Assembly: GCF_009792895.1 (NCBI RefSeq)
Contig: NZ_WSSC01000003.1
Location: 62,001 to 126,000, forward strand
Source: Pigmentibacter ruber
GTDB lineage: Bacteria > Bdellovibrionota_B > Oligoflexia > Silvanigrellales > Silvanigrellaceae
Direction: 5' to 3'
Length of the DNA: 64,000 nucleotides
Below the pieces are notes generated by a model that was not told the DNA's origin, searched no databases, and saw only the letters and a list, made by a program, of their open reading frames with translations. Position 1 is the first letter of the stretch. Every line of letters starts with the position of its first letter. Below are positions 36,849 to 45,346 of the stretch, piece after piece. The translations under genes and the position numbers were made by a program.

Positions 36849-37511
36849 TATCATACTATTTTTATTGCTTGTATCTTCTTGTTTGTAATCCTTATAATTT
36901 ACATCATAAATAACGTATTTATTATCTTTAGAAACTAAAGCTAATCTTCTTGAATACTTTTCTTTTTCTTCCCAAACAGAATTAGAATAATTAGCTTCAG
37001 CTATATCAACATAACCGTCAGAAACATTAACATTTACTATAACTGCTACGTGTCCATAGGGAAGAGTTTCATCTTTTACAGATTTTTTATAAATTAATAA
37101 ATCACCTTCTTTTGGAACTAGACTTTCGCCATTTTGAGTTTTAATGAGTTTAACTTTCTTTCCTGTCTTTAAATTTTCTGCTGATGTAAGATCAAAAATT
37201 TCATTTGCAGTATCTACTGATCCAAAAGTAATATTTTTTTGGGTTATCCACCATCGCCTTGCATACTCAACGCATTGCCATTTAATTCCTGTGTATACCT
37301 CTTTATCATTTTCTTTTTTTAAGGAATTAGGTATTGGTTTTACACATTCAGACCGACAATTTGAAAATGCACTAACACCATTATTAGATCCTAGTTTTTC
37401 TCCATAAGGTGTGACACACTTATTTACAGTTGAATTCTCACAGTATTTTGTCAAATCAGCTGCAAAAATAGAAGAATAACTTAAAGATAAAAGAAAAATT
37501 ATTTTTTTCAT
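36822..37511 (-). CDS. exported CHAP-domain amidase/endopeptidase
   Basis: The 229-residue protein has a signal peptide (residues 1-17, ending IFA). The CHAP domain has catalytic Cys C80 in KWQCVEYARRWW and His H154 in PYGHVAVIV, with a third residue likely in AEANYSN. The WQCVEYARR form is like the amidase domain of glutathionylspermidine synthase/amidase. It probably cleaves peptidoglycan peptides or related amides in the periplasm. Four Cys in the N-terminal part (24, 32, 52, 56) suggest disulfides. Confidence 0.8.
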   Translation of the reverse strand: MKKIIFLLSLSYSSIFAADLTKYCENSTVNKCVTPYGEKLGSNNGVSAFSNCRSECVKPIPNSLKKENDKEVYTGIKWQCVEYARRWWITQKNITFGSVDTANEIFDLTSAENLKTGKKVKLIKTQNGESLVPKEGDLLIYKKSVKDETLPYGHVAVIVNVNVSDGYVDIAEANYSNSVWEEKEKYSRRLALVSKDNKYVIYDVNYKDYKQEDTSNKNSMILGWVRADF

Positions 37512-37667
37512 ATCTCTCCTAAAACAAATAAATATATTACCAAAAAATAGTCAAATTTTTTCAAATACAAAATAATTTAAAAAAATCAGTACCTCTCTTT
37601 CTTCTTACACTAAAAACGATTAGCATGGTATAGTAAAATTCAACTCCATGATATAAAGGAAAAAAAA

Positions 37668-38147
37668 TTGAGCATTATTGATTTACTTAAAGAAAAAATA
37701 CCTCCCGAAAAATTATTTAAACTACTCCGTTTTTGGCCTCCATATTTAGGAGCTGGCATTAAAGTTACAAATGTCAGTACAGACATATTAAAACTTGAAG
37801 TCGAAATGGATCTTACCTGGTACAATAAGAATTTTGTAGGCACTCATTTTGGTGGGTCTCTTTTTGCAATGACAGATCCTTTTTATATGCTAATGTTAAT
37901 TAAAAACTTAGGCACTAATTATATAATTTGGGATAAATCAGCTAAGATTGAGTTTATTAAGCCAGCTAAAGGAAAGGTGAAAGCTCATTTTGAGTTCACA
38001 AAAGATGAAATTGATGAAATAAAGTATAATTGTGACCTTAAGAAAAAATATATTTTTAACAAAGAAATATTTATTTTTGATGAAGTTGGTGAACTTGTTA
38101 CAAAAGTTGAAAAAACATTGTATGTAAAAAAATCAAACTCTACTTAG
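37668..38147 (+). CDS. hot-dog fold protein, DUF4442-like (putative thioesterase)
   Basis: The 159-residue protein matches the DUF4442/PaaI-like hot-dog pattern: LRFWPPYLGAGIKV, then WYNKNFVGTHFGGSLFAMTDPFYM, and IIWDKSAKIEFIKPAKG. Such proteins often hydrolyse acyl-CoA; the substrate is unknown. The start is TTG with AAAGGA seven bases ahead. It ends 8 bases inside the convergent TetR gene. Confidence 0.75.
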   Translation: MSIIDLLKEKIPPEKLFKLLRFWPPYLGAGIKVTNVSTDILKLEVEMDLTWYNKNFVGTHFGGSLFAMTDPFYMLMLIKNLGTNYIIWDKSAKIEFIKPAKGKVKAHFEFTKDEIDEIKYNCDLKKKYIFNKEIFIFDEVGELVTKVEKTLYVKKSNST

Positions 38148-38712
38148 ATCTTAAAATTTGAATAATTACTTCAATTATATTGTTAATGTAATCGTTATTC
38201 TTTTTTATATCTTTCTTTATAACATTGTAACTATCAAAAATTAATGAATTAACTAAACTATAAATAATAAAGCCATAAAATTCGGCAGAATATTTAGATG
38301 AAATTTCACCAATATCTTGCAGTTTAGCTATTGCTTTAATCCATAAATGTGGTGACATATTACTTTCTATTAAAAATATTTCTTGATTTTCTTCTAACTG
38401 TTGCCATTGTATTAGTCTTTTGATCCTAGGGTCTTTATTATAAAAATTGATTCTATTAATAACAATTATACTCACAAAATCAATCAGTGAATTAATTTTA
38501 AAATTATTTTTAACTGAATTATCTAGGTTTACATTTATAAGGTGTTTTTTTACTGTTTTCCATAGTTCAAGTTTATTTCCTACATGATGATAAATTAAAC
38601 TTTGGTTGACTCCTGCTTCTTTAGCAATTTCACTAATTGAAGCGCCTGAAAATCCTTTTTGAATGAAAAGATTTGTTGCAGCTTCAATGATTTTCAATTT
38701 TGTTTTTTTCAT
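38140..38712 (-). CDS. TetR/AcrR family transcriptional regulator
   Basis: The 190-residue protein has the TetR N-terminal helix-turn-helix (ATNLFIQKGFSGASISEIAKEAGVNQSLIYHHVGNK compressed to residues 11-48) and a helical ligand-binding domain. It is divergent from the cytochrome b561 gene, and a 12-bp palindrome lies between them. It therefore plausibly controls that gene and itself. Confidence 0.9.
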   Translation of the reverse strand: MKKTKLKIIEAATNLFIQKGFSGASISEIAKEAGVNQSLIYHHVGNKLELWKTVKKHLINVNLDNSVKNNFKINSLIDFVSIIVINRINFYNKDPRIKRLIQWQQLEENQEIFLIESNMSPHLWIKAIAKLQDIGEISSKYSAEFYGFIIYSLVNSLIFDSYNVIKKDIKKNNDYINNIIEVIIQILRSK

Positions 38713-38851
38713 AACAACACCAGAATATTAGTTTTATATTGTACCAAAGAATATTTTGTCAATTATTCACTAAAATTTATTTTCAATGAATTTTTCTTTT
38801 AAATACTGGAAAATAAAAAAAATCAAGTTTAATTACAAATAAAACAATAAA

Positions 38852-38863
38852 CTAGCATGCTAG
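38852..38863. promoter_or_regulatory. palindrome between the tetR and cytochrome b561 genes, candidate operator
   Basis: CTAGCATGCTAG is a perfect 12-bp palindrome in AT-rich DNA, 140 bases from the TetR start and 101 bases before the cytochrome gene. TetR-type regulators bind such dyads in divergent promoters. Confidence 0.45.
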
Positions 38864-38963
38864 AAGCGAATTAATATTAAAAGAAAAATAATGACATAGA
38901 TAATTTGACAAAGATAACAGTAACTGAAGAATATTAAATTAATATATTTTAAGGAGTGAAATT

Positions 38964-39614
38964 ATGTCAGAAAATTTAAAAAGAAGCTTAGAACTAGAAA
39001 AATATGAAAGACGAAAAATTTATGACTATGTTTTAATATTTCTGCATTGGTGGAATGCTTTGTCCATATTTTGCTTAATGCTAACAATTTGGTTTAAACC
39101 ATTACTTAAACCAATAGATAATTGGAAAGAAGTATTGTATAGTTTTCATACATATATTGGATATTCATTAATATTTGGTATTATTTTAAGAATTATATGG
39201 GGAATTATTGGCTCAAAACATGCAAGATTTTTTAATATGTTTCATCCAAAGTTATACCTTAAAGTTATAAAAACAAAAAATATTAAACTTTTAAAAAGGG
39301 AAGAGTGGGGACATGATATACTCGGAAGTCTGGCCTATTTAAAGATTTATTTACTTTTACTTATTCAAGCAGTAACTGGATTATACTTAGCAGCTAAAGT
39401 TTTAAGTATAGGTCCATTGTTGAACTTTTTAACGTTTACCAATGAAAAATCGCTTCTCGACAAAGTTATGAAAAAGAGTCATGAAATTATCTACTATATT
39501 TTAATAATTTTTATTATTATTCACATTTTTATGCTAATTTATACTGAAGTAAAAGATAAAATTCCAATTGCGCAATCTATGCTAAGTGGTTTTCAATATA
39601 GAAGGAAAAAATAA
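38964..39614 (+). CDS. cytochrome b561 family di-heme membrane protein
   Basis: The 216-residue protein has four membrane helices. His residues sit at heme-ligand positions in FLHWWNA, SFHTYIGYSLI, KSHEIIYY and IIIHIF, the pattern of cytochrome b561 / Ni-Fe hydrogenase cytochrome b-type subunits. It probably passes electrons between the quinone pool and a periplasmic or membrane partner that is not encoded here. AAGGAG lies 8 bases before the ATG. The likely regulator is the divergent TetR gene. Confidence 0.85.
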   Translation: MSENLKRSLELEKYERRKIYDYVLIFLHWWNALSIFCLMLTIWFKPLLKPIDNWKEVLYSFHTYIGYSLIFGIILRIIWGIIGSKHARFFNMFHPKLYLKVIKTKNIKLLKREEWGHDILGSLAYLKIYLLLLIQAVTGLYLAAKVLSIGPLLNFLTFTNEKSLLDKVMKKSHEIIYYILIIFIIIHIFMLIYTEVKDKIPIAQSMLSGFQYRRKK

Positions 39615-40238
39615 TTATTTCATCTGCTTGAAAGTTTGAGTATAAAGGAAGTTATCCGTATTTCTATCATATAAATGTAATTCTAAGCCTCCACTTTCGT
39701 TGATTGAATATTTCATATTGTAACTTACTTTCATATTATTTCTTTCAAATACATATTTATTTGTTATTTCAAAAGAATTAATATCTATTTCATCCCCAAA
39801 AAAATGAGCTTTTCTATCTCTTGAATCAAGAATTAATTGAGCATAAAAGACAAACTCGCTTCCAGACTTTAAGTTTAAGAAACATTCAGAAAAAAACTCT
39901 CTTTTTGCTTTTACATCACAATAAGCAACTACATTTTCCCTTCCCCATTTTGTAAAAAAATATTTCTTATCTAAACATGCTTCTTCTTCTTTTGTAATCT
40001 TGAACTTCGAATTTTGTAATTTTATTCCTTGCAAAAATTCTTTTGATTGTGAACTCGCAATTTTGCAACTTTGATTGATATTATCTTGATCTGGTTTAAA
40101 TTGTTGAACGTATTGTTTAATTATATTCTGATCAACAATTTGAGAAACAAAATCGTGAGATTCAGATGAAAAAGCATTAAGATTGATTAGTAAAATATTG
40201 GTCAGAGAAAAACAAGATATGAAAGAAATTTTTTTCAT
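39615..40238 (-). CDS. exported protein of unknown function
   Basis: The 207-residue protein has a signal peptide (about 1-24, ending NAFSSE) and four or five Cys in the mature part, suggesting periplasmic disulfides. The C-terminal half alternates charged and hydrophobic residues in a beta pattern. I recognise no family. It abuts the cytochrome gene end to end without a terminator between the stops. Confidence 0.55.
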   Translation of the reverse strand: MKKISFISCFSLTNILLINLNAFSSESHDFVSQIVDQNIIKQYVQQFKPDQDNINQSCKIASSQSKEFLQGIKLQNSKFKITKEEEACLDKKYFFTKWGRENVVAYCDVKAKREFFSECFLNLKSGSEFVFYAQLILDSRDRKAHFFGDEIDINSFEITNKYVFERNNMKVSYNMKYSINESGGLELHLYDRNTDNFLYTQTFKQMK

Positions 40239-40678
40239 ATTGAATCCTATTTTATTTGAATTATTTTAAACAAAAATTGAAGAATAAGAACGATCTTAAT
40301 ATGAATAGAAAAAAATTAATAATTATTAAATTTTTTATATCTATTTATAACTAAAATCAAAGTGATGTTATTATATTTTTATATTTTGTCAATAATTTTA
40401 AATAATTATTTTTGGTATGTTATTTTAATTTTGCAATTACTTCTAAAGTAACTTTATTAATATTTTCAGATTAATAATATAAATAAACATTCCATTTATT
40501 TCTTTGAATTGAAATACATTTCATTTCAGAACAAACTATTATTCTATTATTTTAATAATACTGTAATAATTCTAAATAATTTTTAAAATTCTAAAATTTT
40601 ATCTAGATCAATGCTTAAATTTAGTGCATAATTAAATAACCTACATTCTAAGGAACTTAGTAGATATAGGAGAAATCA
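40239..40678. other. 440-base AT-rich stretch, no gene
   Basis: Divergent intergenic region with almost no GC. It contains only the promoter area of its two flanking genes and the AGGAG ribosome binding site at its right end. Confidence 0.5.
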
Positions 40679-40981
40679 TTGAAAAAAGATAATAATTTTA
40701 TAAATTTACATAATAACGCGCTGTTAAAAGCCCTTGCTAATAGAAAAGCTTACTTTGATTCTCTTTCCGTAGAAAAAAGAGAAGAAGCATTTAAATTTCA
40801 AGAGCTTATAGATTCAGAATTGGCCAAAGCTGGCAATCAAGCGAATCGCATGTCAGTTATTCAAAGATTGATGCGCGAACAGCTTTTAGAACTTCAAAAA
40901 CAAACGAGTTCCCTTGCTATCAATTTAAAAGAATTAGGTGAAAACATTCACTCATTAAAGCCTGAAAACTTTGAGCAATAA
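40679..40981 (+). CDS. small helical protein, DUF3135-like
   Basis: The 100-residue protein is nearly all charged helix (KREEAFKFQELIDSELAKA, RLMREQLLELQKQ) with no membrane segment or signal. The pattern resembles DUF3135-type small proteins of unknown role, but the match is weak. The start is TTG, six bases after AGGAG. Confidence 0.55.
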   Translation: MKKDNNFINLHNNALLKALANRKAYFDSLSVEKREEAFKFQELIDSELAKAGNQANRMSVIQRLMREQLLELQKQTSSLAINLKELGENIHSLKPENFEQ

Positions 40982-41055
40982 TTGCACCTCAATAAAAAAC
41001 TAGCAAATTGTAAAGAAGATTTACTCAGTCTTATTATATCTAATATTCAAAAAAT

Positions 41056-41063
41056 CCCCCCCC
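41056..41063. repeat. C8 homopolymer upstream of sucC
   Basis: Eight consecutive C residues in an otherwise AT-rich leader, 115 bases before the sucC start. Such tracts are prone to slippage. Confidence 0.6.
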
Positions 41064-41177
41064 TTTCTCTCCAATTAAAATCATTGTAATGTCGCAACAC
41101 TGTTTATGCATTTGTTTTTGAGCAGGCATAGGGTTAGGTACCCGTTTTTTTTTGATATTTTAATTTTGGAGAGTTTC

Positions 41178-42356
41178 ATGAACATTCATGAGTATCAAGC
41201 TAAGGATTTACTTTCCCGTTTTGGACTTAGTATTCCACAAGGTAAATTAGCATACACAGCTACTGAAGCTGAATGGGCTGCCCGTAATTTAGGCTGTGGA
41301 AAAGATGGACGAATTGCAGTTGTAAAAGCTCAAGTTCATTCAGGAGGAAGAGGTAAAGCTGGTGGTGTGAAACTTGCAAAAACACCAGAAGAAGCTTTTG
41401 CTGCTGCTGAAAAAATGCTTGGGATGACTCTTGTAACAAACCAAACCGGCCCACAAGGTAAAAAGGTTAATAAATTACTTATCGCTGAAGGCTGTGATAT
41501 CGAAAAAGAATATTACTTTGCTCTTGTTGTGAACAGAGAGACTGCAACAATAGGAGTTATGGCTTCTACTGAAGGCGGTATGGATATTGAAGAAGTTGCC
41601 GAAAAACATCCTGAAAAAATAATTACAGCAGACATTGATCCTACTGTTGGACTACAAGACTTTACTGTTCGTAAATTAAGTTTAGGTTTAGGTTTTGGAC
41701 TTGGAACACCTCTAGCAAAAGACTTTGCCAAAACTTTGAAAGGTCTTTACCAAGCTTTTCTTGCTTACGATTGCTCAATGGTTGAAATCAATCCACTTGT
41801 ACTCACAAAAAAAGGCTCATTAGCTATTCTAGACTGCAAAATGAGTTTTGATGAAAACGCAATGTTTAGACATCCTGATATTGCTGATTTAAGAGACTAT
41901 GAAGAAGATGATCCTCGTGAATTAGAAGCATCAAAATATGGATTAAGCTATGTTTCTCTTGAAGGTAACATTGGTTGTTTAGTTAATGGCGCTGGATTAG
42001 CAATGGCGACCATGGATATAATTAAACAAACTGGTGGTCAGCCTTCTAACTTTTTGGATGTTGGAGGAGGAGCTAGTCAAGAAACAGTAACACAAGCATT
42101 TAGAATTATTCTCCGTGACAAAGCTGTTAAAGGTATTTTTGTAAATATTTTTGGTGGTATTATGAAATGCGATGTCATTGCAAATGGTATTGTTGCTGCA
42201 GCAAAGGAACTAGGGTTAAAGGTACCATTAGTAGTTAGACTTGAAGGTACAAATGTTGAGCTAGGAAAAAAAATATTAACTGAATCAGGACTAAATATTC
42301 TCAGTGCATCTTCCATGGCTGATGGCGCACAAAAAATAGTTCAAGCTGTAAAGTAA
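41178..42356 (+). CDS. sucC: succinate--CoA ligase (ADP/GDP-forming) beta subunit
   Basis: The 392-residue protein begins [16 protein letters not shown], the standard SucC start. It has an ATP-grasp domain ([18 protein letters not shown]) and a C-terminal CoA-ligase domain ([32 protein letters not shown]). It makes succinate and ATP from succinyl-CoA in the TCA cycle. The frame can be extended 24 codons upstream to 41106, but that part is not conserved and a GGAG site precedes the ATG at 41178. Confidence 0.97.
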   Translation: MNIHEYQAKDLLSRFGLSIPQGKLAYTATEAEWAARNLGCGKDGRIAVVKAQVHSGGRGKAGGVKLAKTPEEAFAAAEKMLGMTLVTNQTGPQGKKVNKLLIAEGCDIEKEYYFALVVNRETATIGVMASTEGGMDIEEVAEKHPEKIITADIDPTVGLQDFTVRKLSLGLGFGLGTPLAKDFAKTLKGLYQAFLAYDCSMVEINPLVLTKKGSLAILDCKMSFDENAMFRHPDIADLRDYEEDDPRELEASKYGLSYVSLEGNIGCLVNGAGLAMATMDIIKQTGGQPSNFLDVGGGASQETVTQAFRIILRDKAVKGIFVNIFGGIMKCDVIANGIVAAAKELGLKVPLVVRLEGTNVELGKKILTESGLNILSASSMADGAQKIVQAVK

Positions 42357-42379
42357 CAAAATCTTAAAGGAAAATAATT

Positions 42380-43261
42380 ATGTCTATTCTTGTAGGTAAA
42401 CAAACAAAATTAATTTGCCAAGGAATTTCTGGTAGTGCAGGAAAATTTCATTCAGAAAAATGCGCAGAATATGGGACTAATTTAGTTGGTGGAGTTGTGC
42501 CAGGTAAAGGTGGATCAACAGTTCTTGATAAACCAGTATTTAATACTGTAGCAGAAGCCATGCACAAAACAGGTGCAAATGCATCTATGGTTTTTGTACC
42601 ACCACCTTTTGCAGCTGATTCTATCTTAGAAGCAATAGATGCTGGTATCGAATTAATAGTTGCGATCACTGAAGGTATACCAGTGTTGGATATGTTGAGA
42701 GTAAAAAAAGCGTTACTTAATGCAGGTGGCAAAACAAGATTAATTGGACCAAACTGCCCAGGAGTCATTACACCAGGTGATAAATGTAAAATAGGAATTA
42801 TGCCTGGACATATCCATCTGCCTGGGCGTATTGGCATCATTAGTAAATCTGGGACACTAACTTATGAAGCAGTTGGGCAAACTTCCGCTCTAGGAATTGG
42901 ACAATCAACGTGCGTTGGAATAGGTGGAGATCCAATTAATGGTACTAGCTTTATCGATGTTCTTGAAATGTTCCAAAAAGATCCAGATACTGATGCTGTT
43001 ATCATGATTGGTGAGATAGGTGGAACCTTAGAAATAGAGGCTTCTGACTGGATTAAAAGAAATATGAAAAAACCTGTTGTTGGCTTTATTGCTGGACAAA
43101 CTGCACCAAAAGGCAAAAGAATGGGACATGCCGGAGCTATTATTAGTGGCGGAAAAGGGACAGCTGAAGAAAAAATAGACGCTATGAAATCTTGCGGATT
43201 ACATGTTGCTATGAGTCCAGCAGACATGGGCATCACATTGAAAAAAGCTTTAGGTCTCTAA
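42380..43261 (+). CDS. sucD: succinate--CoA ligase alpha subunit
   Basis: The 293-residue protein has the CoA-binding Rossmann domain ([10 protein letters not shown]), [11 protein letters not shown] and the phosphohistidine H250 in [17 protein letters not shown]. It pairs with SucC, starting 23 bases after it. AAAGGA precedes the ATG, and a hairpin terminator follows the gene. Confidence 0.97.
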   Translation: MSILVGKQTKLICQGISGSAGKFHSEKCAEYGTNLVGGVVPGKGGSTVLDKPVFNTVAEAMHKTGANASMVFVPPPFAADSILEAIDAGIELIVAITEGIPVLDMLRVKKALLNAGGKTRLIGPNCPGVITPGDKCKIGIMPGHIHLPGRIGIISKSGTLTYEAVGQTSALGIGQSTCVGIGGDPINGTSFIDVLEMFQKDPDTDAVIMIGEIGGTLEIEASDWIKRNMKKPVVGFIAGQTAPKGKRMGHAGAIISGGKGTAEEKIDAMKSCGLHVAMSPADMGITLKKALGL

Positions 43262-43285
43262 TTTCTACTACCGGTGGTTAATTAA

Positions 43286-43325
43286 AAAAATGCCAATTAT
43301 TATTTCGATATTAATTGGCATTTTT
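43286..43325 (+). terminator. hairpin terminator after sucCD
   Basis: AAAAATGCCAATTA (43286-43299) pairs over 14 bp with TAATTGGCATTTTT (43312-43325), continuing into a T-rich run. It lies 25 bases after the sucD stop. Confidence 0.85.
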
Positions 43326-43389
43326 ATTTTTGCAAGATATGATAATTGTAACTTACAATACTAGTTGAATTTAAATTTGGTAAATATCT

Positions 43390-44604
43390 ATGCAAAACCC
43401 TCAAAATGTCTTTGAAAAAAATATTATTTTTAAAAATTTTTTGCTATTTTTTATTTTAATCTTCACAGGAATATTTATTTTAATTGAATTAAAGAATGGA
43501 AGATATTGGCAAAGTGATTTTGAAGTATATTATAAAGCTGCTTTACGAATGCTAAATTCAGAAAATTTGTATAGAATTGTGGAAGATAATTTTTATAGAT
43601 ATAAATATTCTCCTGCAGCAGCTATTCTTTATACACCATTCACTATACTACCATTTGAGTTTGCAAAGATTTCATATACTTTTTTTCTAAGTTTCCTCAT
43701 ATATCTAATAATAAAAATATCATATAAAATGTCAAAAATTGATAAAAATTATTTTCAAAATAATAAAATTAAAATATTTGCATATAGCTTTATCATGCTT
43801 GGAATTGCAAATAACTTTACTAGAGAATTGCATCTTGGGCAAGCTAATATAATAATTCTATTTTTTTCTTTATTATCTCTTTACACCCAAGAAAAGAATC
43901 GTTTTCTTTCAGCTTTTTTTCTAGCATATTCTGGAATAATTAAACCATATTTTATTTTATTCATAATTTATTATATTTTCCAAAAAGAATTTAAATACCT
44001 TCTATATTTATTTTTATCTATATTTATAATTTCAACTATTCCATTTATATTTTTTAATTTTAATTCTTTCATAGAAAACTATCTATTATGGTTTAATGAA
44101 ATTAAAATTGAAATTTTAAGAGAAAGAAATGAAATTAGTTTTGGAAATATTTCAATATTTACTTTTTTTGATAATTTTTTTATTAATATCTTAAATCTAA
44201 AAAAAGAAATATCTCATATTATTACTTTAACTTTTACTGGAATATTTACTTATTTATTTTTACTTGAATCTAAAAAAAGGATGGATAAAAATTTATGCTC
44301 ATTTTATAATTTTTCTTTTCTTTTAAGTTTAATACCTTTACTAGCCTCAAATGGAAGAAGTATCTATATATTTTCATTTCCTTTAATTTTCCTTGTATCA
44401 TTAAATTTTAAAGAAAAAAATAAATTACTTATTATACTTTATATCATTGCTATTTCTCTAATAGGTCTTAATTTTGGAGATATTCAAATTATTTCTATGT
44501 TTATAAAAAAATACTCTTTAATGCCTTTGGGAGTATTAATTCTATTAACTATATTATTTTATAATGTAAGAAAAATAAAAATAATAAAAACTGAAGGGCA
44601 TTAA
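43390..44604 (+). CDS. GT87/DUF2029-like membrane glycosyltransferase
   Basis: The 404-residue protein has about ten hydrophobic helices. It carries the family's N-terminal loop pattern with an acidic residue: SDFEVYYKAALRMLNSENLY, then RYKYSPAAAILYTPF. GT87 enzymes use polyprenol-phosphate sugars to modify lipids or polysaccharides on the outer side of the inner membrane. The acceptor is unknown. It begins 128 bases after sucD and is followed by a periplasmic binding-like protein 4 bases later. Confidence 0.7.
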   Translation: MQNPQNVFEKNIIFKNFLLFFILIFTGIFILIELKNGRYWQSDFEVYYKAALRMLNSENLYRIVEDNFYRYKYSPAAAILYTPFTILPFEFAKISYTFFLSFLIYLIIKISYKMSKIDKNYFQNNKIKIFAYSFIMLGIANNFTRELHLGQANIIILFFSLLSLYTQEKNRFLSAFFLAYSGIIKPYFILFIIYYIFQKEFKYLLYLFLSIFIISTIPFIFFNFNSFIENYLLWFNEIKIEILRERNEISFGNISIFTFFDNFFINILNLKKEISHIITLTFTGIFTYLFLLESKKRMDKNLCSFYNFSFLLSLIPLLASNGRSIYIFSFPLIFLVSLNFKEKNKLLIILYIIAISLIGLNFGDIQIISMFIKKYSLMPLGVLILLTILFYNVRKIKIIKTEGH

Positions 44605-44608
44605 TTCA

Positions 44609-45346
44609 ATGAATAAATTTTATTTTATTTTCTTATTTATATCGTCTTTAAAAGCCTTTGGTCAAGAAAATAATGTTTTAAAAATTGGATATTTCGACAT
44701 TAAACCCTTTTCATACTATGATGAAAAAAAAAGAAAAGATACCGGAATTATTCTAGAGTTTTTAAAAGAGAAAATCCTTACATTCAGAAATAAAAAAGTC
44801 TTATTTCAACAATATCCTTTGTCTAGAGTATTAACAGAATTAAGTTTAAATAAAATTGATGCCATTGCATTTCTAGCTAAAACAAAAGAAAGGGAAAAGA
44901 ATTTTAATTATACAAAAACACCTATATACACATCAAATAGTTTTATTACATTCTTAAAAAACTCACCTATAAATTATATCAAAAGTATTGAAGATATTAA
45001 AAACGAGACCATTGGAATTGGGCAACATGCTGCTCTTTGTGACTTCTTAGAAAAAAATAGAGAGCAACTCACTTTCGAAGAATCATCAGCAGAAAATTAC
45101 AATATTGTATTGATCAATAAATTATTATTTAAAAGAATTTCTGCTGCTTATACATATTTACCAGATTCATTATTTTATGAAGCCAAGAAAAGTAATACTT
45201 TAAATCAACTAAAATTTATTAAAATACCGGAAAGTAGTGTTTCGGTTTATTTTGTTCTTTCTAAAAATTTTAACCGAAAAGAACAAGAATTAATTGAAAA
45301 AAATTTAAAAAATAATCACTTAATATATAAACCAGAATTCAATTAA
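44609..45346 (+). CDS. periplasmic substrate-binding protein, family 3-like
   Basis: The 245-residue protein has a signal peptide (about 1-18, ending AFGQE) and the SBP_bac_3 layout: LKIGYFDIKPFSYYDE, GIILEFLKEK, LNKIDAIAFLAKTKEREKNFNYTK, and IKSIEDIKNETIGIG. There is no ABC permease or ATPase beside it. In this class, orphan members can be amino-acid sensors or fail to pair with a transporter. It overlaps the convergent menD 3' end by 4 bases. Confidence 0.75.
   Translation: MNKFYFIFLFISSLKAFGQENNVLKIGYFDIKPFSYYDEKKRKDTGIILEFLKEKILTFRNKKVLFQQYPLSRVLTELSLNKIDAIAFLAKTKEREKNFNYTKTPIYTSNSFITFLKNSPINYIKSIEDIKNETIGIGQHAALCDFLEKNREQLTFEESSAENYNIVLINKLLFKRISAAYTYLPDSLFYEAKKSNTLNQLKFIKIPESSVSVYFVLSKNFNRKEQELIEKNLKNNHLIYKPEFN

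Noticed and set aside
40982-41177. N-terminal extension of SucC from 41106
   Set aside because: The extension is not conserved in SucC, crosses T-rich leader DNA, and a GGAG site fits the ATG at 41178.
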